64,000 bases of DNA from Bacillota bacterium (lineage in GTDB: Bacteria > Bacillota > Desulfotomaculia > Desulfotomaculales > Desulfohalotomaculaceae): positions 92,412 through 156,411 of the forward strand of contig VENI01000008.1 of assembly GCA_009711615.1 (NCBI GenBank), written 5' to 3'. The translations under genes and the position numbers were made by a program. The notes below the pieces were generated by a model. It was not told the DNA's origin and searched no databases. It saw nothing but the letters and a program-made list of their open reading frames with translations. Within the stretch, counting starts at the first letter, position 1. Every line of letters starts with the position of its first letter. This document shows, piece after piece, positions 34,609-43,828 of the stretch.

Positions 34609-36155
34609 CCTTTTACCCCTATATCATATTCCCTCACTTTGCGATAAAGTGTATTTCGCCCAACTCCCAATGCTTTTGATGCAGCTGAAACATTACCGTT
34701 AAAATACGCCAGTGCATCTTCAATGGCTTTAGCTTCAAGATCTTTCAGCGCTACTGGAGTCTCAGGATGAGAAATTCCTTGGGCAGTTAAGCTACTTTTA
34801 ATATTCTCTTTTATTTCAATCACCATGTTATAGGCATTAAGTAGTTCATCTGCAGACACAGTTTGATTTTTATTAATGTCTTGATATACTGACTTGATGG
34901 TATCAACAGGACTTGTTGCCATCAAGGTATTTTTTTGTACTTCGTTAATATCAGTTTCTTTAAATTCCCTGACAATTTGAGCTTGAATCTTACTTGGCAG
35001 GTGGGTTGGTAATATTGTACCACCATCACAAAGGGCAACAGATTGATTAATAGTATTCATTAACTCGCGTAAGTTTCCAGGCCATGAATAATTGCATATC
35101 TGATCCATCACTTCTGTAGATACATGTATTTCCTGCTGATCAATCCCTAACCGCTTTAAAAATTGGTGTACCAAACCAGGAATATCTTCATGACGCTGTT
35201 TAAGGGTTGGTAGCGTTAATCTAATTACATCCAGACGATAAAAAAGATCTTCCCTAAACTTTTTTTCAGCCACTGCCTTTTCTAAATCTACGTTGGTTGC
35301 AGCAATTAATCTTACGTTGGTTCTGATGGGTTTTTCTCCGCCTACCCTGTAAAACTCACCAGTTTCTAAAACTCGTAATAGTTTAACTTGTATTGCCAAA
35401 CTGGCTTCACCGATTTCATCTAAGAAAAGAGTACCATTATCAGCTAGCTCAAAAATGCCACGATGATTACCAGTGGCACCGGTAAAAGCACCTTTCTCAT
35501 GACCAAATAACTGACTCTCCAGCAAGTTTTCTGGTACTGCTCCACAGTTTATAGCAATAAATTCATTATTATTACGATTACTAGCCTGATGAACAAACCT
35601 GGCCAGTACCTCCTTGCCAGTTCCAGTTTCACCTTGAATTAATACATTAATGTTTTTACGCGCTATTTTATCAGCAATATTTAAAAGTTGACGCATTTCT
35701 TTGTTTCTTCCGTAATATAATCCAACTTGATCTGCACAATCCGCCCAGGTTGGCCGGCTGCTCCCTTCCATATTATCACTGGTACAATTAATAACGGCTT
35801 TATCAATTAGTCTTTCTATTTCATTTATATCATCAAAGGGTTTCTCTATATAGTCAAAGGCCCCCAACTGAATAGCTTTGACTGCAGTCTTAGTGGTGGC
35901 ATAGCCTGTCATTATTATTACTTCACATCCTGGTTGGTGTTCTTTTATTTTTTGCAACAAAGTTAAACCATCAACATCTGGCAGTTTAAGATCTACCAAG
36001 GCAACGTGAAAGCTTTTATTTGTCCAGCAGTGTTTAGCTTCGTCCCCAGACGTAGCCACTTCAATGTGGCAGCCTTTGCTTTCAAAAAGTCGTTTAAAAA
36101 ATATACCTACGTCACTTTCATCATCTATTATTAGTAAATTGGGTTTGAAATCCAT
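34605..36155 (-). CDS. NtrC-family sigma-54 response regulator (alcohol/aldehyde module)
   Basis: Response regulator of 516 aa. Receiver domain with the aspartate in VALVDLKLPDVDG, AAA+ domain with GETGTGKE, GAFTGA (HEKGAFTGATG) and LDEIGEASL, and a C-terminal Fis-type helix-turn-helix (NVSAASKALGVGRNTLYRK). An unusually long linker of about 100 residues lies between the AAA+ and DNA-binding parts. Last gene of the leftward adh-kinase-regulator series. Likely activates the aor promoter at 34103 and the adh2 promoter at 40403; this is inferred from proximity. Confidence 0.93.
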   Translation of the reverse strand: MDFKPNLLIIDDESDVGIFFKRLFESKGCHIEVATSGDEAKHCWTNKSFHVALVDLKLPDVDGLTLLQKIKEHQPGCEVIIMTGYATTKTAVKAIQLGAFDYIEKPFDDINEIERLIDKAVINCTSDNMEGSSRPTWADCADQVGLYYGRNKEMRQLLNIADKIARKNINVLIQGETGTGKEVLARFVHQASNRNNNEFIAINCGAVPENLLESQLFGHEKGAFTGATGNHRGIFELADNGTLFLDEIGEASLAIQVKLLRVLETGEFYRVGGEKPIRTNVRLIAATNVDLEKAVAEKKFREDLFYRLDVIRLTLPTLKQRHEDIPGLVHQFLKRLGIDQQEIHVSTEVMDQICNYSWPGNLRELMNTINQSVALCDGGTILPTHLPSKIQAQIVREFKETDINEVQKNTLMATSPVDTIKSVYQDINKNQTVSADELLNAYNMVIEIKENIKSSLTAQGISHPETPVALKDLEAKAIEDALAYFNGNVSAASKALGVGRNTLYRKVREYDIGVKG

Positions 36156-36178
36156 ATATTCACCGCCTTCTCTGCAAA

Positions 36179-37837
36179 CTATTCTTTAACCGGCAGGATT
36201 AGTTTAAATATACTTCCTTTTCCAGGGTTACTATTTACTTCAATGACACCTTCATGTGCCTGGGCTATTCCAAGGCTTACAGATAAGCCCAAGCCAGTGC
36301 CTTTGCTAGTTTCTTTACTGGTGTAAAAGGGGTTGAAAATTTTATCTATCTTGTCATTTGCTATTCCTTCACCGTTATCCTCAACTGTTAGCCATACACA
36401 CCGTTGATCGGATTGATCACACTCTATTCCGGTGACAATTTTAATTTCTTTCTTATCAGCATCAGCATTCTCTAGGGCATCCCGAGCATTTAAAAGAAAG
36501 TTAATCAACACCTGCTGTATCTGATGTCCATTGGCGGTAATCATGGGCAAGTTTTTTGCTAAATCTGTCTTTATAGTTATTTTACTACGGTTAATTTGGT
36601 ATTTGGTTAGACTCAGTACTTTCTGAACCATGTCATTAACATCAGTAGGGCCCATAGGTTGATGCTCTTGTCGGGAAAACGTGAGCAAGTTCTGTATGAT
36701 ACGCTTGCATCTCAATCCGGAATTAACTACATCATTAAGGAACTCAGCCCTTGGGTGACCTTCTAAATCTCTTTGCAACATTTGAGTTGTACCAATAATT
36801 ACTGTCATTGGACTATTAAGTTCATGCGCAACACCAGCGGCCATTTCACCAATTGCTGCCAGTTTGGCTGATTGAACCAATTGTGCTTCCATTTTTATCT
36901 TTTCCGTAACATCTTGAACATGATGAATCACAGCATATATTTCATTCTTACTATTGAATACTGGATAGTAATACACATCCAGCACATAACCACTATTTTC
37001 TACTCTTCTCTTGGAAACTTCACCGGTTCTAACCACTTCCTCCATCAGGCAAGTACTGCATTTGCTCCCCTTACCCCAGATTGACCAATAGCACTTCATA
37101 TTATTTTCTTGTATATCTTTGTCCTCCACAAAAGGCAACTTTCGGTTATTACTTCGAACTAGGTTGTACTCTAAGTCTATTAAATATATTGGATCTATTA
37201 CTGCGGCGAAAGTTTCTTCCCACTCTCTTTTACCCCTTAAAATTTGTTCATATAGACGGGCGTTTTCTATGCATATAGCCAGTTGATCTGCAAGTTGTGT
37301 GCAAAATTTAAGTTCACTTTCTTTATAAGCATTTATTTTACTAGAACCAATTGCCAATACTCCTATCACTTTTCCCCGAACTGATAAAGGAATTGTAGCC
37401 ATACTGTTAATTTTATTACTTGGTACACTTATACATTGAGAAATATTCTTTAATTCATCAGCAAAAATATCAACGTTATACAGACAATGCTTTTTTTCTC
37501 TAATACACTGCCAAAGCAATGAGTTATTAGTAAGTTTTTTATTGATGCATTCATTATGCGGTGCCACCGCAGCCATATTAAGGTTATCACTGTCCAACAG
37601 CGATAGCCCTAAAAAATCGCAAGGCAGTACCATGGGTAGTTTACTATAAGCACGGTGAATAATATCTTTAATAGACATGTCAATATTAATATCTTTAACA
37701 ATTTGGTGAATAATTTCCAACCTGTTGTTTTGCTTAATAATTTCGTCGTTTCGCTTTTTTAATTCCAGATAATAATTTAGCTTCGAAGAGTTTACCCCGG
37801 TTAAATTTTCAATAAGCTGTCTTTTTTCTTCTAACAC
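36179..37837 (-). CDS. Soluble sensor kinase with GAF and PAS domains
   Basis: Histidine kinase of 552 aa without membrane helices. After an N-terminal coiled coil comes a GAF domain (about 45-195, with MATIPLSVRGKVIGVLAIG), then a PAS domain (about 205-310) with cysteines in CYWSIWGKGSKCSTC that could bind a metal or iron-sulfur cluster. The HisKA motif is AAGVAHELNSPMTV, and the ATPase domain has NFLLNARDAL, DNGEGI and GTGLGLSVSLG. GTG start. A cytoplasmic signal such as an aldehyde, alcohol or redox state is likely. Partner is the response regulator that follows. Confidence 0.9.
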   Translation of the reverse strand: MLEEKRQLIENLTGVNSSKLNYYLELKKRNDEIIKQNNRLEIIHQIVKDINIDMSIKDIIHRAYSKLPMVLPCDFLGLSLLDSDNLNMAAVAPHNECINKKLTNNSLLWQCIREKKHCLYNVDIFADELKNISQCISVPSNKINSMATIPLSVRGKVIGVLAIGSSKINAYKESELKFCTQLADQLAICIENARLYEQILRGKREWEETFAAVIDPIYLIDLEYNLVRSNNRKLPFVEDKDIQENNMKCYWSIWGKGSKCSTCLMEEVVRTGEVSKRRVENSGYVLDVYYYPVFNSKNEIYAVIHHVQDVTEKIKMEAQLVQSAKLAAIGEMAAGVAHELNSPMTVIIGTTQMLQRDLEGHPRAEFLNDVVNSGLRCKRIIQNLLTFSRQEHQPMGPTDVNDMVQKVLSLTKYQINRSKITIKTDLAKNLPMITANGHQIQQVLINFLLNARDALENADADKKEIKIVTGIECDQSDQRCVWLTVEDNGEGIANDKIDKIFNPFYTSKETSKGTGLGLSVSLGIAQAHEGVIEVNSNPGKGSIFKLILPVKE

Positions 37838-37849
37838 TGCTACTCACCT

Positions 37850-39016
37850 CTATAGGGCCTTAGTATATAACTTGATTAAATCTTCTTTTTCAGCATCCCT
37901 GGGGTTTGTTACTAAACAAGAATCTTTTAATGCATTTTCCGCTAACTGGGGTATTACACTCTCATCAAGTCCTATTTCGGACAACTTTTCTGGGGTACCA
38001 ATATCCTGAAACAACCTTCTAACCCAACGAATAGACTTTTCAGCAGCTTTCCAACGAGACATTCCCTCAATCCGAACCCCCAGCGCCTCAGATACCTTGG
38101 CATATCTTTCTGCACATGCAATTAAATTATATTCCATAACATGGGGCAGTAGAATACTGTTTGTTTCTCCATGGTGGGAATCAAGCAGTCCATCCACTTG
38201 GTGGGTCATGGCATGGGCAGCACCCAGTATCGCGTTGGAAAAAGCTAGTCCAGCCTGTAAACTGGCCATTGCCATAGACTTTTTTGCTTCTAAATTTGAA
38301 CGGCAGGCTACAGACTCACGCAAATTATCAGATATCAACTGAATGGCATATAACGAGTGCACTTCTGTCAGCGGGGTGGCTGCCAGCGATACGTAAGATT
38401 CAATGGCGTGGCACAGAGCATCCACCCCTGTGGATGCAGTTAAACGTGAATCTTTTGTATACAACAAGTGAGGGTCAATAACAGCAATGTCTGGAATAAG
38501 TGACTTGGATATTATAGTCATTTTAATTTTCCGAGCACTATCCACTATAATTGCAAACTGCGACACTTCAGACCCAGAGCCACCGGTAGAAGGCACCATA
38601 ACCATGGGAGGTAAGGGTTTGGTAATTTTATTAACCCCTTCAAAGTCCTTTAGGTTGCCACCATTGGTTGCCAGTACAGCTATAGCCTTGGCTGCATCAA
38701 TGGCACTTCCCCCACCTACCGCAACTATGGCATCACACTCTGATTTTACATACAAATCTGTACCTTCAATCACTTCGTAATCCTTTGGGTTGCTGGTAAT
38801 GTTTGACCACACCTCGTAATCAAGGCCTACATCTTCTAGGTGTTTTAACACCTGTTCCACCCAACCTATTTTTAGAAGTTCATCATCTGTCACCACAAAA
38901 ACTTTTCTAGCTCCAAGGCGCAAAACACCTTCTCCTGTTTGTGAGGTAGCCCCAAAACCAAATATTATCTCTGGCGCTGCGAATTTGCTTATTTCCAAAA
39001 GTTTACCGTTTCCCAC
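37850..39016 (-). CDS. Iron-dependent alcohol dehydrogenase 1
   Basis: Group III NAD(P)-dependent alcohol dehydrogenase of 388 aa. Rossmann part with AVGGGSAIDAAKAIA; metal-binding part with ALCHAIESY, AHAMTHQVDGLLDSHHG supplying the histidine ligands. GTG start seven bases after GGAGG. First gene of a set with the kinase and sigma-54 activator, so expression of the sensor may be linked to enzyme level. Related to the paralogue downstream of the terminator at 39131. Confidence 0.9.
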   Translation of the reverse strand: MGNGKLLEISKFAAPEIIFGFGATSQTGEGVLRLGARKVFVVTDDELLKIGWVEQVLKHLEDVGLDYEVWSNITSNPKDYEVIEGTDLYVKSECDAIVAVGGGSAIDAAKAIAVLATNGGNLKDFEGVNKITKPLPPMVMVPSTGGSGSEVSQFAIIVDSARKIKMTIISKSLIPDIAVIDPHLLYTKDSRLTASTGVDALCHAIESYVSLAATPLTEVHSLYAIQLISDNLRESVACRSNLEAKKSMAMASLQAGLAFSNAILGAAHAMTHQVDGLLDSHHGETNSILLPHVMEYNLIACAERYAKVSEALGVRIEGMSRWKAAEKSIRWVRRLFQDIGTPEKLSEIGLDESVIPQLAENALKDSCLVTNPRDAEKEDLIKLYTKAL

Positions 39017-39130
39017 TTGGTAACCTCCATAATTTTATGAATATAAAGTGATTTCTTAATATTAATTCTGCATCAATTAGTAATTTCCTTTTTGTTACAA
39101 ATATAACAAGGTTAAAATATATTCCAATTA

Positions 39131-39167
39131 AAAAAAGGCGAGAAACCAGTTGGTTTCTCACCTTTTT
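39131..39167 (-). terminator. Terminator of adh2
   Basis: GGTGAGAAACC-aact-GGTTTCTCGCC followed on the minus strand by a run of seven T. It lies 12 bases after the adh2 stop. Confidence 0.9.
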
Positions 39168-39178
39168 GGGGATATAAC

Positions 39179-40330
39179 TTATAGAGCTTTCTTGAAAATT
39201 TCAATAACTTCTTCTAATGTAGCTAAACGTGGGTTGGTTAACTGGCAAGCATCCTTCTTGGCGTTTTCAGCCATAATCTTAAGGTCTCCTTCTTTAACTC
39301 CCAATTCTGTAAGACCAGCGGGAATACCAACGGATACTGATAAACGCTTAATGGAATCAATAGCTACTTGAGCAGCATCGTTAGTTGAAAGTCCTTCTAC
39401 ATTTTCGCCCAATGCCACAGCAATGTCCTTAAAGCGCTCTGGGCAAGCAATTAAGTTGAACTGTTCAACGTGAGGCAGTAGAATTGCGTTACAAACACCA
39501 TGAGGCAGGTTATAGAATCCACCTAACTGGTGAGCCATGGCGTGAACATATCCTAAGCTGGCGTTATTAAAGGCCATACCTCCCAAGAATTGAGCGTAAG
39601 CCATTTTCTCCCGAGCTTCCATGTTGGTACCATTGGCAACTGCAGCTGGCAGATACTTAGCAATTAATTCAATAGCCATTAAAGCAGCAGAATCGGTTAA
39701 TGGGGTAGCAGCAATGGATACATATGCTTCAACAGCATGGGTAAGGGCATCCATACCAGTGGCTGCTGTCAGTGCAGGAGGCATACCAGCCATTAATTCT
39801 GGATCATTTATTGATAAAGCTGGGGTCACACGCCAGTCTACAATAGCCATCTTAACCTTACGGCTGGTGTCTGTAATAATGCAGAAACGTGTCATTTCTG
39901 AAGCTGTACCAGCAGTGGTATTAACGGCAACTAAAGGAACCATTGGGTTGGTAGACTGATCTACACCTTCATAGTCATGGATTTTTCCACCATTTGCAGC
40001 TAAAAGGCCAACGCCTTTAGCACAGTCGTGGGAAGATCCTCCACCCAAAGATACAATTGCATCACACTTCTCATCCTGCCATACCTTAAAACCAGCATCA
40101 ACATTGTTATCGGTGGGGTTTGGCTCAGCACCATCGAAAACAACTGCTTCCAAACCTGAACCTTCAATAATTTCCTTTACTTTATCTGCAATACCAATCT
40201 TTGCTAATCCTGCATCTGTAATAATTAAAGCCTTTTTGCCTCCTAAACTCTTAACACGTTCGCCAACCTCATTTACACAACCTGCTCCCATTAAGTTAAC
40301 TGTAGGAATAAAATATGCGCTTACTGCCAC
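39179..40330 (-). CDS. Iron-dependent alcohol dehydrogenase 2
   Basis: Group III alcohol dehydrogenase of 383 aa with GGGSSHDCAKGVGLL in the nucleotide-binding domain and ALTHAVEAYVS plus YVHAMAHQLGGFYNLPHG as metal ligands. The open frame extends to 40393, but the sigma-54 promoter places the transcription start near 40391, and GTG at 40330 with GGAAAGGGG upstream gives the usual length and N-terminus (VAVSAYFIPTVNLMG). A single-gene unit with its own terminator, probably highly expressed when the sigma-54 system is on. Confidence 0.92.
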   Translation of the reverse strand: MAVSAYFIPTVNLMGAGCVNEVGERVKSLGGKKALIITDAGLAKIGIADKVKEIIEGSGLEAVVFDGAEPNPTDNNVDAGFKVWQDEKCDAIVSLGGGSSHDCAKGVGLLAANGGKIHDYEGVDQSTNPMVPLVAVNTTAGTASEMTRFCIITDTSRKVKMAIVDWRVTPALSINDPELMAGMPPALTAATGMDALTHAVEAYVSIAATPLTDSAALMAIELIAKYLPAAVANGTNMEAREKMAYAQFLGGMAFNNASLGYVHAMAHQLGGFYNLPHGVCNAILLPHVEQFNLIACPERFKDIAVALGENVEGLSTNDAAQVAIDSIKRLSVSVGIPAGLTELGVKEGDLKIMAENAKKDACQLTNPRLATLEEVIEIFKKAL

Positions 40331-40365
40331 AATAAAAACCCCTTTCCATATTAGTTTATTATTTT

Positions 40366-40378
40366 GGAGCTTCGCTCC
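40366..40378 (-). other. 5'-UTR hairpin of adh2
   Basis: The small hairpin GGAGC-ttc-GCTCC begins about 13 bases from the predicted 5' end of the adh2 mRNA. This position suits an mRNA-stabilising structure. Confidence 0.5.
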
Positions 40379-40402
40379 TATTTTCTTTGCCATTATAAAA
40401 AT

Positions 40403-40417
40403 GCAATTAGTGTGCCA
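40403..40417 (-). promoter_or_regulatory. Sigma-54 promoter of adh2
   Basis: On the minus strand TGGCACACTAATTGC keeps TGGCAC and TTGC at the correct spacing, with one departure (A for Y before TTGC). Confidence 0.83.
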
Positions 40418-40430
40418 ATTTTAAATTTTC

Positions 40431-40715
40431 AGTATATAAAGACTTTTGTGTCTTTTTTCACTATTTATTACTACAAGTTCTTTGGGGTTGCCAAGCCAGT
40501 AAATTCAAAGTGCGACGCAATCAGAGGAAATGTCCGAGTGTGTTTGAGGGAATCAAATCAACCTTAGCCTTATTTAAATTCAATGGTAAAGCGCACTGGT
40601 TTAATTTAATACATAAGTTTGTTCTATACCGGAACAGCCCGTACGAATATGGTGCATCGCATTAAAGGATATTTAACTCGCCCCTAGAAGTAATGTAAAA
40701 ATATTTTGAAAAGGA
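40431..40715. other. Intergenic region with possible dispersed repeat
   Basis: No gene seen. An inverted AAAGAC-ttttgt-GTCTTT occurs at about 40437-40454, a candidate activator site for the adh2 sigma-54 promoter. A separate G+C-richer block (about 40485-40600) with partly complementary AAGTGCG and CGCACT segments looks like a small structured repeat rather than coding DNA. Confidence 0.4.
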
Positions 40716-41912
40716 TTGGTTTTTCTGAAAACTCTAAAAGCACTTGGGGCTATTCTAATTTCATTAATGATTCTTACTTTTATAAATGGATGCGGAAGGC
40801 AGGAAATTTCAACAATTAAGAAACCTTTACCACCACCTGAATCACAGCAGATAGAAAAAACACCTGATCCGGTAACTATTGAAATTACAGCAGTGGGGGA
40901 CTTCCTAATGCACATGCCGGTTGTTTATTCTTCTTGGAACCCTGAGAAAAAAGATTATAATTTTGCATCTCAGTTAACTGATGTGGAAAAATATTTATCA
41001 GCACCAGATATAACAATTGCCAATTTGGAAACCCGTTTAGCAGGAAAAGAAAACGGTGGGTATAGCGGTTACCCGCAATTTAACTGCCCAGAACAGCTAG
41101 CCTTGGGTATGAAAGAAGTTGGTATTGATGTGGTAACAACAGCCAACAACCATAGTTTAGACAGAGGCTTTGACGGATTATTAACAACTTTAGAAAACTT
41201 GGAGTCTGCAGGATTAAAACCCGTAGGGAATTATAAAACAGAACAAGATAGACGACCGTTAGTTATGGAAGTAAAAAAAGTAAAGATTGGGATATTAAAT
41301 TACACTTACTCCACCAATGGCATACCCATTCCAGAGGGGAAAGATTATGCCATTGACATCATTGATTTAGACTCTATGAAAAAAGATATAAATTATCTGC
41401 AAAACCAGCAAACCGATCTCATTATAGCTTATTTGCATTTTGGAACAGAATATCAACGGCAACCCAACCAGTTTCAAAAAGACCTAGTAAGTAATCTCTT
41501 TAATATGGGAGTGGATGTAATATTTGGCGATCACCCGCATGTTTTACAGCCTCTGGATATGCAACAAAATAATTTTGTAATTTACTCACTGGGAAACTTT
41601 ATTTCAAACCAACGCTGGCAGTACTCTGATAGCGGGGTTATTGTAAATGTAACTATAAAAAAAGATTTTACCAGTAACACCTGTAAAATAACAGAAGTAG
41701 ATTATATCCCCACCTGGGTACATGTCTATTGGGAAGAAGGCAAAAAGAAATATCGTGTTGTACCTGTGGAAAAGGCAATATCGGATTACGAAGATGAACA
41801 GGATAATACAATTTCTAAAAGTGATTATTTAAGATTAAAAGAGGTCTGGCAGGAAACGACTTTATTACTTAACAATAATGAAGATAATATATTACCCAGA
41901 GCGGTTCATTAA
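40716..41912 (+). CDS. CapA/PgsA-like metallophosphatase lipoprotein
   Basis: CapA-family protein of 398 aa with the calcineurin-like fold ([62 protein letters not shown]). The N-terminal hydrophobic helix ends at INGCG, a plausible lipobox, so the protein is probably anchored outside the membrane. CapA members act in poly-glutamate capsule synthesis or related cell-surface processes. No capB/capC genes are nearby. The start is uncertain: TTG at 40716 is too close to AAAAGGA, and CTG at 40725 would be better placed. Confidence 0.85.
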   Translation: MVFLKTLKALGAILISLMILTFINGCGRQEISTIKKPLPPPESQQIEKTPDPVTIEITAVGDFLMHMPVVYSSWNPEKKDYNFASQLTDVEKYLSAPDITIANLETRLAGKENGGYSGYPQFNCPEQLALGMKEVGIDVVTTANNHSLDRGFDGLLTTLENLESAGLKPVGNYKTEQDRRPLVMEVKKVKIGILNYTYSTNGIPIPEGKDYAIDIIDLDSMKKDINYLQNQQTDLIIAYLHFGTEYQRQPNQFQKDLVSNLFNMGVDVIFGDHPHVLQPLDMQQNNFVIYSLGNFISNQRWQYSDSGVIVNVTIKKDFTSNTCKITEVDYIPTWVHVYWEEGKKKYRVVPVEKAISDYEDEQDNTISKSDYLRLKEVWQETTLLLNNNEDNILPRAVH

Positions 41913-41946
41913 CAATAATCTATTAAAAATTAGGGGGATTATCATT

Positions 41947-42039
41947 TTGCCTATTCAACTGGGAACCTGGCAAGGAATATATTTTTGCGAATTTGACGGC
42001 CCCAGAAACCGGAGGGTGTGGATTAGGTTTAGTAATTAG
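41947..42039 (+). pseudogene. YjbQ/UPF0047 C-terminal remnant
   Basis: A 30-codon open stretch reads [19 protein letters not shown] then [11 protein letters not shown] before a stop. [16 protein letters not shown] is the C-terminal signature of the YjbQ/UPF0047 family (normally about 135 aa). The rest of the gene is missing. A TTG start with AGGGGG nine bases upstream could allow translation of the fragment, but a remnant is more likely. Confidence 0.7.
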
Positions 42040-42088
42040 TCACCTCAACAACATACTCAATCATAAGATGTATTATAATGTTAAGGAG

Positions 42089-42796
42089 TTGTTGATAATA
42101 ATATCTAAAAAAACCATTGTTATTGATCCTGGACATGGCGGAAAAGACCCTGGTGCTGTGGCTAATGGCCTCATTGAAAAAGAAATCAATTTGGACATAG
42201 CTCAAAAGGTGGGACGGTCATTAAAAGACTATGAAGCAGAGGTGCATTTAACTCGTAATGATGATAGTTTTGTTTCCTTAACTGACAGAGCGAACATGGC
42301 CAACCAATTAAATGCTGACTATTTTGTCTCAATTCACGTTAACGCCGGTGGAGGCAGCGGATTTGAAAGCTACATTCACACCACCGAAAATCCCGGCACT
42401 GCCGAACTACGCAGAATTGTCCATAACAGAATAATGGATTTTCTAAGCAACAAGGGCATAAGAGATCGCGGCACAAAATCGGCAAACTTTTCTGTGTTAA
42501 GGAACACAATCATGCCTGCAGTATTATTAGAAAATCTGTTTATTGACAACCCCAGCGAAGCAGAACTACTTAAAGATGAAATCTTTCGCTCTAACTTAGC
42601 CTTATCAATTACAGCAGGAGTTGCCAAAGCCCTTTCATTAAATAAACAACAGGACGATAGTTCTCCATCTTATGATCCTGTTTTAGCACTTAAAGAAACA
42701 GGATTAATAAAAAATTATCACCAGCCAGATAGCAACGTCACCTGGTGGGAATTTGCAGTTGTAATGAACCGTCTGCTAGAACGCATTAAAAAATAA
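42089..42796 (+). CDS. N-acetylmuramoyl-L-alanine amidase
   Basis: Zinc amidase (Amidase_3 family) of about 235 aa. Catalytic zinc ligands are in IDPGHGGKDPGA and the glutamate in GLIEKEINLD, with VSIHVNAGGG supplying the third ligand and LLENLFIDN the active-site glutamate. A short C-terminal extension (residues about 190-235, ending WEFAVVMNRLLERIKK) resembles half an SLH or cell-wall targeting module. The frame continues upstream to 41993, but AAGGAG at 42083-42088 indicates a start at one of the TTG codons 42089 or 42092. No signal peptide is evident from this start, as in some CwlD-type or mother-cell enzymes. Confidence 0.85.
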   Translation: MLIIISKKTIVIDPGHGGKDPGAVANGLIEKEINLDIAQKVGRSLKDYEAEVHLTRNDDSFVSLTDRANMANQLNADYFVSIHVNAGGGSGFESYIHTTENPGTAELRRIVHNRIMDFLSNKGIRDRGTKSANFSVLRNTIMPAVLLENLFIDNPSEAELLKDEIFRSNLALSITAGVAKALSLNKQQDDSSPSYDPVLALKETGLIKNYHQPDSNVTWWEFAVVMNRLLERIKK

Positions 42797-42803
42797 CTGT
42801 TAT

Positions 42804-42834
42804 CCCGAGACTTCGAAAAGTGTCTCGGGTTTTT
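42804..42834 (+). terminator. Terminator of the amidase gene
   Basis: CCCGAGAC..GTCTCGGG followed by TTTTT. Confidence 0.9.
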
Positions 42835-42884
42835 CTTTGCAAAATCACCATCAATGGCTTTATAATATACCTGAGGTGAAATTG

Positions 42885-43802
42885 TTGAATACATCGCTAT
42901 TAAGAACTTTTGTAACAGTAGTAAACAAAAAAAGCCTATCTTTGGCTGCTCAAGAAATACATATTACTCAACCAGCAGTAAGTAAGCATCTTAATGCTTT
43001 GGAAACATATTTTGGAGTTAATTTAATTGAAAGACGCGGGCGAAAAATATCCCTTACTCCATCTGGCGAATTATTGTATCACAACGCCAATGAAATATTA
43101 AAACTGTTGCATAAAACAGAACATGAAATAAAAGAATTAAGCACCACTGTAAAAGGCAGCCTAAAGATATCGGCCAGCTCAATACCTGGTCACTTCATAC
43201 TTCCATATATAATTGGAGCTTTTAAAAATAAATATCCAGAAGTGCAGGTGTCCTTACAGATATCAGATTCCAACCATGTAATTAAACATCTTTTAGACGA
43301 TGACGTACACCTGGGTGCAGTTGGACAAGAACCCCAAAATAAGAAACTACAATTTACTAATTTTGTTAACGATAAATTAGTGGTAATTACTCCCCCAGAA
43401 CACCCGTTAGCCAACAATGAGAGTATTTCCATAAATCAACTAGCAAAAGAACCTCTAATCTGGCGAGAAGTTGGTTCCGGTACCCGGGCGGTGTTAGAAA
43501 ACAAATTATCTCAATCAGGTTTATCTTTTAATGACTTAAACATTATAATGGAGTTAGGCAGTACAGGTGCAGTGGTTAATGCTGTGGAAGCTGGACTAGG
43601 TATCTCGATAGTTTCACAGTGGGCCATTTTTAAGGAAAGGCAGTTAGAAAGAATTGCTGTTTTAGACATAGAAAACTTAGACTTGGTAAGAACTTTGTAC
43701 CTCACATATCCAAGGAAACGCTATCGAAGCAAAGTAATTGATGCGTTCTTAGATTTTGTTAAAACAGGCGAATACAAATTACCTCATAATATAAATGCTT
43801 AA
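42885..43802 (+). CDS. LysR-family transcriptional regulator
   Basis: Regulator of 305 aa. N-terminal winged helix-turn-helix (SLSLAAQEIHITQPAVSKHLNALE) and a periplasmic-binding-like effector domain (LKISASSIPGHFILPYI..) typical of LysR/CysB relatives. The frame opens at 42837, but TTG at 42885 with GAGGTG six bases upstream gives the standard length. The gene stands alone with terminators on both sides, so its target is not shown by context. The effector domain resembles the CysL/YeiE-like subgroup, suggestive of sulfur or nitrogen metabolism; this is only a guess. Confidence 0.9.
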   Translation: MNTSLLRTFVTVVNKKSLSLAAQEIHITQPAVSKHLNALETYFGVNLIERRGRKISLTPSGELLYHNANEILKLLHKTEHEIKELSTTVKGSLKISASSIPGHFILPYIIGAFKNKYPEVQVSLQISDSNHVIKHLLDDDVHLGAVGQEPQNKKLQFTNFVNDKLVVITPPEHPLANNESISINQLAKEPLIWREVGSGTRAVLENKLSQSGLSFNDLNIIMELGSTGAVVNAVEAGLGISIVSQWAIFKERQLERIAVLDIENLDLVRTLYLTYPRKRYRSKVIDAFLDFVKTGEYKLPHNINA

Positions 43803-43828
43803 GCCCCCCAAAAAAGGGGGGCTGTTTT
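43802..43828 (+). terminator. Terminator of the lysR gene
   Basis: AGCCCCCC-aaaaaa-GGGGGGCT followed by GTTTTA. It overlaps the 3' end of the convergent nifU-like gene and may act on both strands. Confidence 0.82.
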
